Position numbers and translations under genes: made by a program. DNA of 6,705 nt from Acidobacteriaceae bacterium (GTDB lineage: Bacteria; Acidobacteriota; Terriglobia; Terriglobales; Acidobacteriaceae), in assembly GCA_003168235.1 (NCBI GenBank), contig PMSZ01000122.1:3998-10702 (forward strand), read 5' to 3'. Below are positions 1 to 5,543 of this stretch, in pieces. The stretch's first letter is position 1, and the number at the start of each line of letters is the position of its first letter. A model generated the notes under the pieces. It was not told where the DNA came from. It was given only the letters and a program-made list of their open reading frames with translations, and did no database searches.

Positions 1-1431
1 CAGGACGCCAATGTCGAGCCGGCGATCAAGCCAGCGGCCGGTTTTGCGGCGCAGGGACAGCGCCAGTCACCGGAACGAAGCTTTTTGGGATCAATCGCGG
101 CGGCGCGGCAAGAAGCGCAAACTCTTTTCGAACTCAGCCAGGATTTGGGGGCGTCGCTCAGCCTGGGCGAGACGCTCTCGGTGTTCGCGGTAAAGTTGCG
201 CCGGGCGATGCCTTACGACGCTATTGCGATCTACGTCCGCCACGGCAACGAACTGGTGCCGGAGTATGTGAATGGGGACAACTTCCGGCTGTTTGCATCG
301 CTGCGCATTCCGATCGGGCAAGGACTCTCGGGCTGGGTGGCACAGAACCTGAAACCGATTCTGAACGGCAATCCGTCGGTGGAGCCTGGTTACCTGAACG
401 ACATTTCAAAGTACAGCACGCTGAACTCGGCGTTGGCGGTGCCGCTGGAAGGTCTGCAGGGCGTGGTGGGCGTAGTGGCGTTGTATCACGCCGAGAAAGA
501 CTTTTTTACCTCCGACCACCTGCGCATACTGCTGGCGGTAAGCTCGAAGATGGCGCTAGCGATCGAGAACGCGATGAAGTACGAGCAGGCGGAGAGTTCG
601 GCGGTGACGGACTACCTGACGGGTCTGCCGAATGCACGCTCATTGTTTCTGCAACTCGACCGGGAGATGGCGCGCTGCAAACGGGACAGCACAACGCTGA
701 CGGTGATGGTCGCCGATCTGGACGGCTTCAAGCAGATCAATGACCGCTTTGGGCACCTGGAAGGCAACCGTGTGCTGCGGCTGTTTGCGCATTCGCTGAA
801 GGAAACCAGCCGTGAATACGACTACGTGGCTCGGATGGGCGGGGATGAATTCGTGGTGATCGCTCCCGGACTGACGCCTGAAGCCGCGATGCGCAAGGCG
901 GAACAGATGCGGGAGTTGGCGCAACAGGCGGGAAGAGACATCTGCAACGAAGACATTCTGTCGCTGAGCGTGGGCAAGGCAGTGTATCCCGAAGATGGAA
1001 TGGACGCGGAAAAGATCCTGTCCGAAGCCGACAAGCGCATGTATCTGCAAAAGCGCAGTCAGTCGGGGCCGAAGAATCGGAGGCTGTATCCGCGAGTGCG
1101 GGGCCGGCTCACGGCTGAGATATCGGGAGAAAGCGTGGGGCACGCGCTGCTGGGCATCGTTACCAACCTGAGCCTGGGCGGCTGCTACATCGAAACGCGC
1201 GGTCTGCTGCTTTCCGGATCGAAGCTGAAACTGACGTTCTCGCATGAACACACCAACGTTTCCATGGACGGCGAGGTAGTGCGGATGGACATGGGCATCG
1301 GCGCGGCGGTGAAGTTCGAGGAAGCGACGCATGAGATTCGCGCCGCGCTACAGCGGATTCTGGAGCAACTGGCGGCGCTGGAAGCGGCCGTGGATTTGAA
1401 GCGCAGCCAAACGGCGGCCGGTAACATCTAG
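1..1431 (+). CDS. GAF-GGDEF-PilZ diguanylate cyclase, 5'-partial
   Basis: The protein probably makes cyclic di-GMP from two GTP in the cytoplasm and also senses it. The frame is open from base 1 with no stop, and the only in-frame start codon before the GAF domain is a TTG at 85 without a ribosome binding site. The gene therefore most likely begins upstream of the window. Numbering from the first visible codon (476 residues), a short linker is followed by a GAF domain at about 33-195. A GGDEF domain follows at about 204-355, with the active-site GGDEF at 280-284. A product-inhibition site RxxD (R271, D274) lies exactly five residues before it. A C-terminal PilZ domain has RxxxR (R361, R365) and NxSxxG (N389-G394). 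All catalytic and ligand motifs are intact, so an active, feedback-inhibited enzyme is expected. The GAF ligand is unknown. The gene converges on the peptide cassette and looks unrelated to it. Confidence 0.9.
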   Translation, partial: QDANVEPAIKPAAGFAAQGQRQSPERSFLGSIAAARQEAQTLFELSQDLGASLSLGETLSVFAVKLRRAMPYDAIAIYVRHGNELVPEYVNGDNFRLFASLRIPIGQGLSGWVAQNLKPILNGNPSVEPGYLNDISKYSTLNSALAVPLEGLQGVVGVVALYHAEKDFFTSDHLRILLAVSSKMALAIENAMKYEQAESSAVTDYLTGLPNARSLFLQLDREMARCKRDSTTLTVMVADLDGFKQINDRFGHLEGNRVLRLFAHSLKETSREYDYVARMGGDEFVVIAPGLTPEAAMRKAEQMRELAQQAGRDICNEDILSLSVGKAVYPEDGMDAEKILSEADKRMYLQKRSQSGPKNRRLYPRVRGRLTAEISGESVGHALLGIVTNLSLGGCYIETRGLLLSGSKLKLTFSHEHTNVSMDGEVVRMDMGIGAAVKFEEATHEIRAALQRILEQLAALEAAVDLKRSQTAAGNI

Positions 1432-1447
1432 ATCAGGTAACATCTAG
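1420..1447. repeat. 12-bp direct repeat across the stop codon
   Basis: GGTAACATCTAG occurs at 1420-1431, ending in the TAG stop of the diguanylate cyclase gene, and again at 1436-1447. The four bases ATCA separate the copies. It looks like a small tandem duplication of the 3' end of the gene. The rest of the gap to 1490 shows short palindromes around GATC but no stem followed by a T-run, so no intrinsic terminator can be called between the two convergent genes. Confidence 0.75.
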
Positions 1448-1490
1448 TGACCGATCCTGCGATCGATCTAGACACCGAGGCAGAGCGGCA

Positions 1491-2609
1491 TCAGGCGTGA
1501 GCGGCGAGTGGTTGGATCTGAATGAGTGGCGCGCCATTAGCCGCGAAGGTGCGTGGTTCCGATAACCCCTGCAGCAGCATGTTAGCGGTCGGGATTCCTG
1601 TCCGATAGAAAGACTTCTCGCAATCCGCGGTGGATGGGCCGCGCATATTGCCTTCCATGTAGGCCAATCCCGGGCAGCGCGAACAACTAGCGACGTGCGA
1701 ACAGGACGAGCAAACGGTCAGATGCTTGGACTGGATGGAGCGAACCTCGTTCATCTGGGGCGAAAAATTCCAGATATCCATGAACTTCTGCTGACGAACG
1801 TTCCCGGTAGGGAGAGGGAATTGCACGCAGGGGAAGACATCGCCGTAGGGAGAAATGTAGCAGAAGGAATGGCCGGCGCTGCAGGAATAGCCTTCAAGAT
1901 CCTCATCGGAGGGTGGCTTGGGGGGAGCGCAAAACTCTTCCTGGTTTTCGACCAACGCGGGATTGTGAAAAACCTCGGGGAGCTCCTTTCCCGGGATGCG
2001 CAGCGCGAGAACGGAAGTATCACCATCCATCATGGGCGTGATGGTGGGATCGAGGGTGTAATTTGCGCCCAGTTCGGCGGCCAGCGCCTGTACGGCCATG
2101 TGGTCAGCAGAGTTGGCGGTCATGAGCACGTTGGCGATGGTGACGCGCAGTCCTTGCTCGCGCATGAAGCGAATGGCCGCGATGGAGCGCTCGAGCGAAT
2201 GGGGCAGCTTGGTGATGGCATCGTGCACTTCGGGGCGATGCGAATAGATGCTGATCTGAATGGTATCGATGCCCAGTTCGCGGAGTCGGCGCGCTTCATC
2301 TTCGTGGATCATGACTGCATTGGTCTTGATCTTTACGTTGAACATGAGACGGCGCGCATATTCGACAAGCTCAAAGAAGTCGCGGCGCATGAAGACTTCG
2401 CCGCCGCTGAAGGTGAGAAAGAAAACGCCGGCCTCCGCCAACTGATCGAGGGTGTTCTTGATTTCGTCGGTGGTCATCTCGCCATGGTCGTCGTGGTCGA
2501 GATAGCAATGCACGCAGCGCTCGTTGCAGCGATACGTGACATCCAAATGAATAGCGATGGGGACTCCGAGGTTAAATGCCTTCTGGCCCATTTCGCTCAT
2601 CAGGCTCAT
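1491..2609 (-). CDS. Radical SAM/SPASM peptide-modifying enzyme
   Basis: This 372-residue radical SAM enzyme would cleave S-adenosylmethionine at a [4Fe-4S] cluster and modify a peptide. The cluster motif CxxxCxxC is at C28, C32 and C35, and the SAM-binding GGE is at 69-71. The C-terminus carries a SPASM set for auxiliary clusters: C243-x12-G-x4-C261, then C300-x2-C303-x5-C309-x2-C312, then C330. This is the layout seen in PqqE-like and sactipeptide-type RiPP maturases. The start at 2609 is well placed: GGAGG lies seven bases upstream, and the ATG overlaps the stop of the pqqD-like gene as ATGA. It is the last gene of the cassette, next to a PqqD-type chaperone, the usual partner of such enzymes. 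The target residue and bond are not predictable from sequence. The single cysteine of the proposed precursor would allow a thioether, but that is only a possibility. About 40 residues after C330 form a tail without a recognised motif. Confidence 0.9.
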   Translation of the reverse strand: MSLMSEMGQKAFNLGVPIAIHLDVTYRCNERCVHCYLDHDDHGEMTTDEIKNTLDQLAEAGVFFLTFSGGEVFMRRDFFELVEYARRLMFNVKIKTNAVMIHEDEARRLRELGIDTIQISIYSHRPEVHDAITKLPHSLERSIAAIRFMREQGLRVTIANVLMTANSADHMAVQALAAELGANYTLDPTITPMMDGDTSVLALRIPGKELPEVFHNPALVENQEEFCAPPKPPSDEDLEGYSCSAGHSFCYISPYGDVFPCVQFPLPTGNVRQQKFMDIWNFSPQMNEVRSIQSKHLTVCSSCSHVASCSRCPGLAYMEGNMRGPSTADCEKSFYRTGIPTANMLLQGLSEPRTFAANGAPLIQIQPLAAHA

Positions 2610-2914
2610 CGAGTTGCCTCCGCACCCAGAGGTTGATTCGAAACGATCAGAATTCCATGGGTAGAAAGTTCGTGGACAAACTGCTCGGCGTCGGACTGCG
2701 CCTGCTCGAAGTCGACATCAAATTGTTCACAGACCCGGTCGCGGACGATATCGCGCAAGGGAGTGTGTCCGTCGGCGGCCTGGAAGATTGCGGTTGCTAC
2801 CTGGTTCAAAGTGAAGAAGGTGGAATCGGCGGAGTTCATGACCATCATTTCGCCGGCCAGGGCGCGGGCGGCGATGGCAGAACTGCGCGCGATGTAAACA
2901 GAGTTGTCAGGCAT
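2606..2914 (-). CDS. PqqD-family peptide chaperone (RRE)
   Basis: This small cytoplasmic protein of 102 residues belongs to the PqqD family, the RiPP recognition element that binds a precursor leader and presents it to the radical SAM enzyme. Typical features are a first strand pair around VYIARSS, then MVMNSADSTFFTLNQVATAI at about 25-43. Helices with DGHTPLRDIV and an acidic segment come next, and the end is FVHELSTHGILIV. I chose the ATG at 2914. It has AGGGAG nine bases upstream, and the 16-residue extension to an ATG at 2962 would lie entirely within the preceding gene. The start overlaps the kinase-like gene (ATGCCTGA). The stop overlaps the radical SAM start (ATGA). It probably recognises the YxxPxF element of the peptide encoded at 4586. 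Confidence 0.85.
   Translation of the reverse strand: MPDNSVYIARSSAIAARALAGEMMVMNSADSTFFTLNQVATAIFQAADGHTPLRDIVRDRVCEQFDVDFEQAQSDAEQFVHELSTHGILIVSNQPLGAEATR
2617..2621 (-). promoter_or_regulatory. Ribosome binding site of the radical SAM gene
   Basis: GGAGG on the minus strand lies seven bases before the ATG at 2609, inside the end of the pqqD-like gene. It fixes the radical SAM start and fits coupled translation across the ATGA overlap. Confidence 0.7.
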
Positions 2915-3833
2915 GTACTGCTGCTCCCTGGAAATCCCGGATTCGGTCCCACACTCTGCCATCAGGATAGAACGTCAGACGGTAAATGGGAACCCTAGAA
3001 ACAAAATCGCAGGCGGTGGCGAAGAGTTTTTCCACCAAGCCCTGGTCTTCGGCGAAAAACAGAATGTTGCGCATCAAGCGCCGCACGGCTTCGGTGGAGG
3101 ACACGTCATCGATGCGATTTTCCGGGCCTTGCTCGAGAAAGAAAAGAGCTGCGATGGGGGCGGAGCAGTTCTCACCGGCTTTGGCGAGTTCTCCGGAGAA
3201 TGGTGTGCCGAAGGCGGCGTAGCTGGCACCGGTGGGACGGGAGTTATTCGGATGAGCGTTATTCGGATGAGCGTGATCACGAGCGTTGAGAGGACGAATG
3301 TAGGAAATTTCGTCGGTCAGCAGCGTGATATCGGGTGGCGCGATCCGGGTCATGGTGGTTTTGCCGGCGCCCGAAACTCCGGAGAACAGAAAGGCACGGC
3401 CGTCGCAAATGGCGCTGGCAGCGTGGAGCAGGAAACCTCCGCGCTCGGCAAGGATTAGGCTGTGCAGGATGCGCAGAACCGAATCGAGAGAAAAGGGGTT
3501 CGGATTCTGGCGCACGGTGCCACGTCCGGTGCGCGGGTCCCAGCGAGCGCGAAAGTCGCCGCGTTCGATGAGCCAATGACCGCTATTCTTACGCTCGGCG
3601 TTTGTGTGCTCGGGGTTCGTGTCCTCGGAAAACACGCGGCGTACGCGGGTGTCGGCGTCGGAGACGGGAGTGGGGCTGGTTAGATCGAACTCCAATTCAA
3701 AGTCGGGAATCGACGGACTGAGGAAGCCGGCGTAACGCTGGCGCAAGAGATGAAGAAAATCGTCGTCGGAGGTAGCGAGGGCGATTGGTATTCCTCCGAT
3801 TTCGACGCACTCAACTTGGCGGCCCTCGGCCAC
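2907..3833 (-). CDS. HPr kinase/phosphorylase-like P-loop protein
   Basis: This 308-residue protein resembles the HprK C-terminal kinase fold found in RiPP clusters, where such proteins can phosphorylate the peptide. Residues about 1-120 form an N-terminal domain with GGIPIALAT near the front. The nucleotide-binding part starts at LLHAAS (His137), followed by the Walker A GVSGAGKT at 152-159 and LLTDE at 172-175. The start is a GTG at 3833, which overlaps the TAG of the peptidase gene (TAGTG) and has GGAG nine bases upstream. A frame open further upstream to 4220 translates to basic, proline-rich sequence inside the peptidase gene and was left out. A variable loop after the TDE motif contains a duplicated AHPNN, and a second degenerate repeat lies in the N-terminal domain. 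The classical HprK substrate HPr is not implied. A peptide kinase role is inference from context. Confidence 0.8.
   Translation of the reverse strand: MAEGRQVECVEIGGIPIALATSDDDFLHLLRQRYAGFLSPSIPDFELEFDLTSPTPVSDADTRVRRVFSEDTNPEHTNAERKNSGHWLIERGDFRARWDPRTGRGTVRQNPNPFSLDSVLRILHSLILAERGGFLLHAASAICDGRAFLFSGVSGAGKTTMTRIAPPDITLLTDEISYIRPLNARDHAHPNNAHPNNSRPTGASYAAFGTPFSGELAKAGENCSAPIAALFFLEQGPENRIDDVSSTEAVRRLMRNILFFAEDQGLVEKLFATACDFVSRVPIYRLTFYPDGRVWDRIRDFQGAAVHA
2924..2929 (-). promoter_or_regulatory. Ribosome binding site deciding the pqqD-like start
   Basis: AGGGAG on the minus strand sits nine bases before the ATG at 2914, within the last codons of the kinase-like gene. It favours this ATG over the in-frame ATG at 2962. 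Confidence 0.65.
3244..3273. repeat. 15-bp perfect tandem duplication in kinase-like gene
   Basis: TTATTCGGATGAGCG is present twice head to tail (3244-3258 and 3259-3273). In the minus-strand reading it encodes AHPNN twice, in a loop between the TDE motif and the TPFSGE segment. The unit is a multiple of three, so the frame is kept. The perfect identity suggests recent replication slippage in a tolerant loop. Confidence 0.9.
3592..3628. repeat. Degenerate 15-bp repeat in kinase-like gene
   Basis: CGCTCGGCGTTTGTG (3592-3606) is followed by TGCTCGGGGTTCGTG (3607-3621), matching at 12 of 15 positions, and then by a partial third unit to 3628. On the minus strand this encodes DTNPE followed by HTNAE in a low-complexity linker of the N-terminal domain. 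It has the same period as the perfect repeat at 3244-3273. Confidence 0.6.
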
Positions 3834-4405
3834 TAGCGAGAACTCCGCGCCACTGAAGATATTTCCGCCGTGAGTTCGAAGTTGGACGATCTGGGCGACG
3901 AGGTGCGGCGCCGGTTGTGCAGACGCAAGGCCAACCGGCGTAACGGGCCACAATGGCAAAGCACTACTCCAAGCGTGCGAGACCAGGGTGCGGCACCCGA
4001 CTTGAAAGCAGGACGACAGGCGGTTCGGCCTGCCGTGACCACGCCCACGAGGCGACCCAGAAATGCGTCGCTGGGATACTGAGGGTCCGAGGCGGGGGCG
4101 GAGTCGCCGCACAAAATAAAGCCATTCGCCGAGCAGGGGGTGAGCAGGCGGTGCAGTACGAGGCGCGTATCCCGCACGGCGAGGATGATTTCTCCGGGGC
4201 CGGCATCTGCAGGCGAGCAACTCTCAATCGCGGCAACGTCACCCGGCCAAAGCGTAGGCAGCATGCTTTCGCCGCGAATTTCGGCGTAAACGGTGAGCCG
4301 AGCGTCGGGGCGGAAATCGGCGCTGCGGCGCATGACATCCGCGACCAGAGCTGAGCGTACGACGTTCCAATTCGAGGTTGACGGAATCGTCGTATCCTCC
4401 TGCAT
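3833..4405 (-). CDS. S24/S26 (signal peptidase I-like) peptidase
   Basis: This 190-residue protein has the catalytic core of LexA/signal-peptidase type serine proteases. The box GESMLPT puts the nucleophile at Ser47, followed by WPGD at 53-56. Next come LVLHRLL, with His85 in the position of the general base, and CGDSAPASDP at 99-108 matching the conserved GD-rich box. Having His rather than Lys as the base is known from SipW-like and archaeal signal peptidases. No membrane anchor is evident, so it may act in the cytoplasm. In this setting leader removal from the peptide encoded just upstream is the natural guess. I chose the ATG at 4405 because upstream residues in this frame are the shadow of the precursor gene, and the ATG forms TGATG with the precursor stop in the shifted frame. 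There is no upstream ribosome binding site, yet an AGGAGG lies just inside the coding region. The basic last 30 residues could be a tail. Confidence 0.75.
   Translation of the reverse strand: MQEDTTIPSTSNWNVVRSALVADVMRRSADFRPDARLTVYAEIRGESMLPTLWPGDVAAIESCSPADAGPGEIILAVRDTRLVLHRLLTPCSANGFILCGDSAPASDPQYPSDAFLGRLVGVVTAGRTACRPAFKSGAAPWSRTLGVVLCHCGPLRRLALRLHNRRRTSSPRSSNFELTAEISSVARSSR
3843..3846 (-). promoter_or_regulatory. Ribosome binding site of the kinase-like gene
   Basis: GGAG on the minus strand lies nine bases before the GTG at 3833. It supports starting the kinase-like protein at the TAGTG overlap rather than upstream. Confidence 0.5.
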
Positions 4406-4586
4406 CAGGAAGTTTTTTGCGCGCCCGCCTGGCATTGCCTTGGGTGATGCCGACTTTGCCGCAAGATAGAGCTTGCGTCTCGAAGACACGTTCGGAGCGG
4501 AAGGCTGGCTTCTGGTAGGGCTTCTTGTGCTTGCCCGTGTTGTCCAGTTGCTGGTGTGTTTCGCGTGGGGCCCGATTGTCGTTCAT
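4239..4586 (-). CDS. Putative RiPP precursor peptide, frame probably shifted
   Basis: As written, the frame gives 115 residues, but only the first 58 look like a real protein. They are a polar leader, then KKPYQKPAF (21-29), SERVFETQAL (31-40) and SCGKVGITQGN (41-51), ending RRARKK at 58. Tyr24-x2-Pro27-x-Phe29 resembles the YxxPxL element by which lasso-type leaders bind PqqD-like domains. Residues 59-115 overlap the peptidase gene out of frame and are rich in Arg, Pro, His and Ser, as expected of non-coding shadow. A -1 shift at the six A's (4413-4418) would end the peptide as KKTS at a TGA at 4407-4405, giving 60 residues. That would leave one cysteine (Cys42), several Ser/Thr and a C-terminal Ser. 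The ATG at 4586 has no clear ribosome binding site. It is the first gene of the cassette. The precursor role is inferred from size, position, leader motif and neighbours. Confidence 0.65.
   Translation of the reverse strand: MNDNRAPRETHQQLDNTGKHKKPYQKPAFRSERVFETQALSCGKVGITQGNARRARKKLPDAGGYDDSVNLELERRTLSSGRGCHAPQRRFPPRRSAHRLRRNSRRKHAAYALAG
4397..4402 (-). promoter_or_regulatory. AGGAGG just inside the peptidase gene
   Basis: A perfect anti-ribosome complement AGGAGG follows the peptidase ATG immediately (ATGCAGGAGG). No ATG, GTG or TTG follows at the usual distance. It may retain ribosomes that finish the precursor at TGATG, or it may be chance. Confidence 0.3.
4405..4418 (-). other. A6 run and TGATG junction (possible frameshift site)
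   Basis: On the minus strand six A's (4418-4413) are read as Lys57-Lys58 of the precursor. They are followed by CTTCC and TGATG. One extra A, or a -1 slip, brings the TGA at 4407-4405 into frame one base into the ATG of the peptidase gene. Without it the next stop is at 4239. Homopolymer sequencing error, a recent one-base deletion, transcript slippage and ribosomal frameshifting all remain possible. Confidence 0.5.
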
Positions 4587-4618
4587 AGTTCGTGAAGCCA
4601 GTGGAAAAGCTGGCTCAT
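4583..4618 (-). CDS. Possible 11-codon leader ORF before the precursor
   Basis: An ATG at 4618 opens MSQLFHWLHEL, and its TGA overlaps the precursor ATG as ATGA. The precursor lacks its own ribosome binding site, so coupling from this short frame could deliver ribosomes. The upstream run of G's directly abuts the ATG, which is too close for a good binding site. This could be chance. Confidence 0.25.
   Translation of the reverse strand: MSQLFHWLHEL
4596..4615 (-). promoter_or_regulatory. Small hairpin upstream of the precursor start
   Basis: On the minus strand AGCCAG and CTGGCT form a 6-bp stem with an 8-base loop. It ends nine bases before the precursor ATG, inside the short leader frame. 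It could affect initiation, but it is short and has no T-run, so it is not a terminator. Confidence 0.35.
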
Positions 4619-4635
4619 CCCCCAGTTTCGATAAG

Positions 4636-4674
4636 AGTAGAGCCAGTCTACTACACGAGTTTCCCCGGTGCCAA
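4636..4674 (-). promoter_or_regulatory. Candidate promoter with overlapping operator-like palindrome
   Basis: On the minus strand TTGGCA (4674-4669) and TAGACT (4650-4645) are spaced by 18 bases, a weak sigma-70-type pair. It would start transcription near 4638, about 50 bases before the precursor ATG. A perfect inverted repeat AGTAGA-N5-TCTACT (4636-4652) covers the -10 hexamer, as a repressor site would. The gap of 152 bases between the permease stop and the precursor is the natural place for a cassette promoter. Its remaining sequence shows nothing else. Confidence 0.3.
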
Positions 4675-4738
4675 CCTCACTTTGGGCAAATTACGAAAAG
4701 CGAAACAGCGATCCGGCCATGATCTCAATAGAATGGGC

Positions 4739-5539
4739 TCAATAAAATGAGAGAGTTCCATTTTGCCGGGCCCGCCTCAGGCTGAGCGAGAGGCCGGCGA
4801 GGGCAAGCGGCAGCAGCACGACGCCAAACGCTGCAAGGGTAGCCAGAGTCGGGGCCATGGCAATTATGGATTCGCCGCCGAGGAGCGCACGACGCATGCC
4901 GTCGATGGCATAACTCAGAGGAACGGCGCGGGCGAGAAGGGCGAGGGGACGAGGCAGACTGTGGATGGGGAACATGGTTCCGCTGAGAAACCAGAGTCCT
5001 GAGGAGAGCAGCCACAAAAGAGACGAACCTTTCTGAAACGCCACCTGGAGCGTGGCGGCGGCGATGCCGAGCGCGAGGGCGATGGCCAGAGAAAGTATCA
5101 GGACAGCTGCGCAGGACAACAGGTTGGCGTGGACCGCTGCCCGGAAGACGGCCACTCCGGCAAAGAGATAGACCAGCAGACTGGCAAGGTTGCCGACAAA
5201 GGAGGAAATGGCGCTGAGCACGACCAGTTCGGCCGGAGGAGTGGAGGTGGTCATCAGCACTTCGAGCGTTCCGGTTTGTTGGGCTTCCTGCACCGCGTTC
5301 AGAAAGGATTGAGCGCTGGTCAGGAAAAAAGTGTAGAGGCCGGTGCCGACCAGCAGAAAAGGGAAGTACTCGATGCCATCGGGTCGAAATCCGGGACCGA
5401 TGGCGCGGGAGAGAAAATAAAAAGCGGCAAGTTCGGTGAAGACTCCGACCAGGGTAACGACGAAGCCGCTACGGTGGCGGACCGCGGTGAGCAGGTCGCG
5501 CCGCAGGATGGCGTAGAGCTTGTCGAGAGTGGAAGACAT
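4739..5539 (-). CDS. ABC-2 type transporter permease
   Basis: This 266-residue inner-membrane protein would form the channel of an ABC exporter with the ATPase encoded just upstream. Six hydrophobic spans are visible, at about 25-47, 59-80, 103-132, 139-166, 174-192 and 228-254. The segment EAQQTGTLEVLMTT (85-98) after the second span resembles the conserved coupling region of the DrrB/NodJ-like ABC-2 family. I chose the ATG at 5539. The 20 residues preceding it, from an ATG at 5599, are a translation of the AT-rich intergenic repeat and are not likely protein. No ribosome binding site is seen before either start. It is on the same strand as the peptide cassette, and 152 bases separate its stop from the precursor start. 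Export of the modified peptide is an inference. General efflux is an equally fair reading. Confidence 0.85.
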   Translation of the reverse strand: MSSTLDKLYAILRRDLLTAVRHRSGFVVTLVGVFTELAAFYFLSRAIGPGFRPDGIEYFPFLLVGTGLYTFFLTSAQSFLNAVQEAQQTGTLEVLMTTSTPPAELVVLSAISSFVGNLASLLVYLFAGVAVFRAAVHANLLSCAAVLILSLAIALALGIAAATLQVAFQKGSSLLWLLSSGLWFLSGTMFPIHSLPRPLALLARAVPLSYAIDGMRRALLGGESIIAMAPTLATLAAFGVVLLPLALAGLSLSLRRARQNGTLSFY

Positions 5540-5543
5540 AAGA

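Noticed and set aside
1432..1490. Bidirectional terminator between the convergent genes
   Set aside because: Only short GATC palindromes are seen, with no stable stem plus T-run on either strand.
1695..2636. A 313-codon open frame on the + strand opposite the radical SAM gene
   Set aside because: It is the antisense shadow of a gene with complete radical SAM and SPASM motifs. Its product has no recognisable motif and its long length follows from the GC-rich codon pattern.
3834..4220. N-terminal extension of the HPr-kinase-like protein to 4220
   Set aside because: Most of these 129 codons are Arg/Pro-rich sequence overlapping the peptidase core in another frame. The GTG at 3833 has a binding site and a TAGTG overlap.
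4406..4489. Peptidase start at 4489
   Set aside because: The added residues overlap the precursor core region in another frame and show no peptidase motif. The ATG at 4405 fits the TGATG junction.
1491..4586. Lasso peptide or PQQ biosynthesis cluster
   Set aside because: No asparagine-synthetase-like cyclase, no transglutaminase-like protease and no pqqA, pqqB or pqqC gene are present, so the PqqD and PqqE resemblance is at family level only.
4655..4680. Sigma-54-like site TGGCAC upstream of the precursor
   Set aside because: The required GC of the -12 element is absent; AAAC stands where TTGC is expected.
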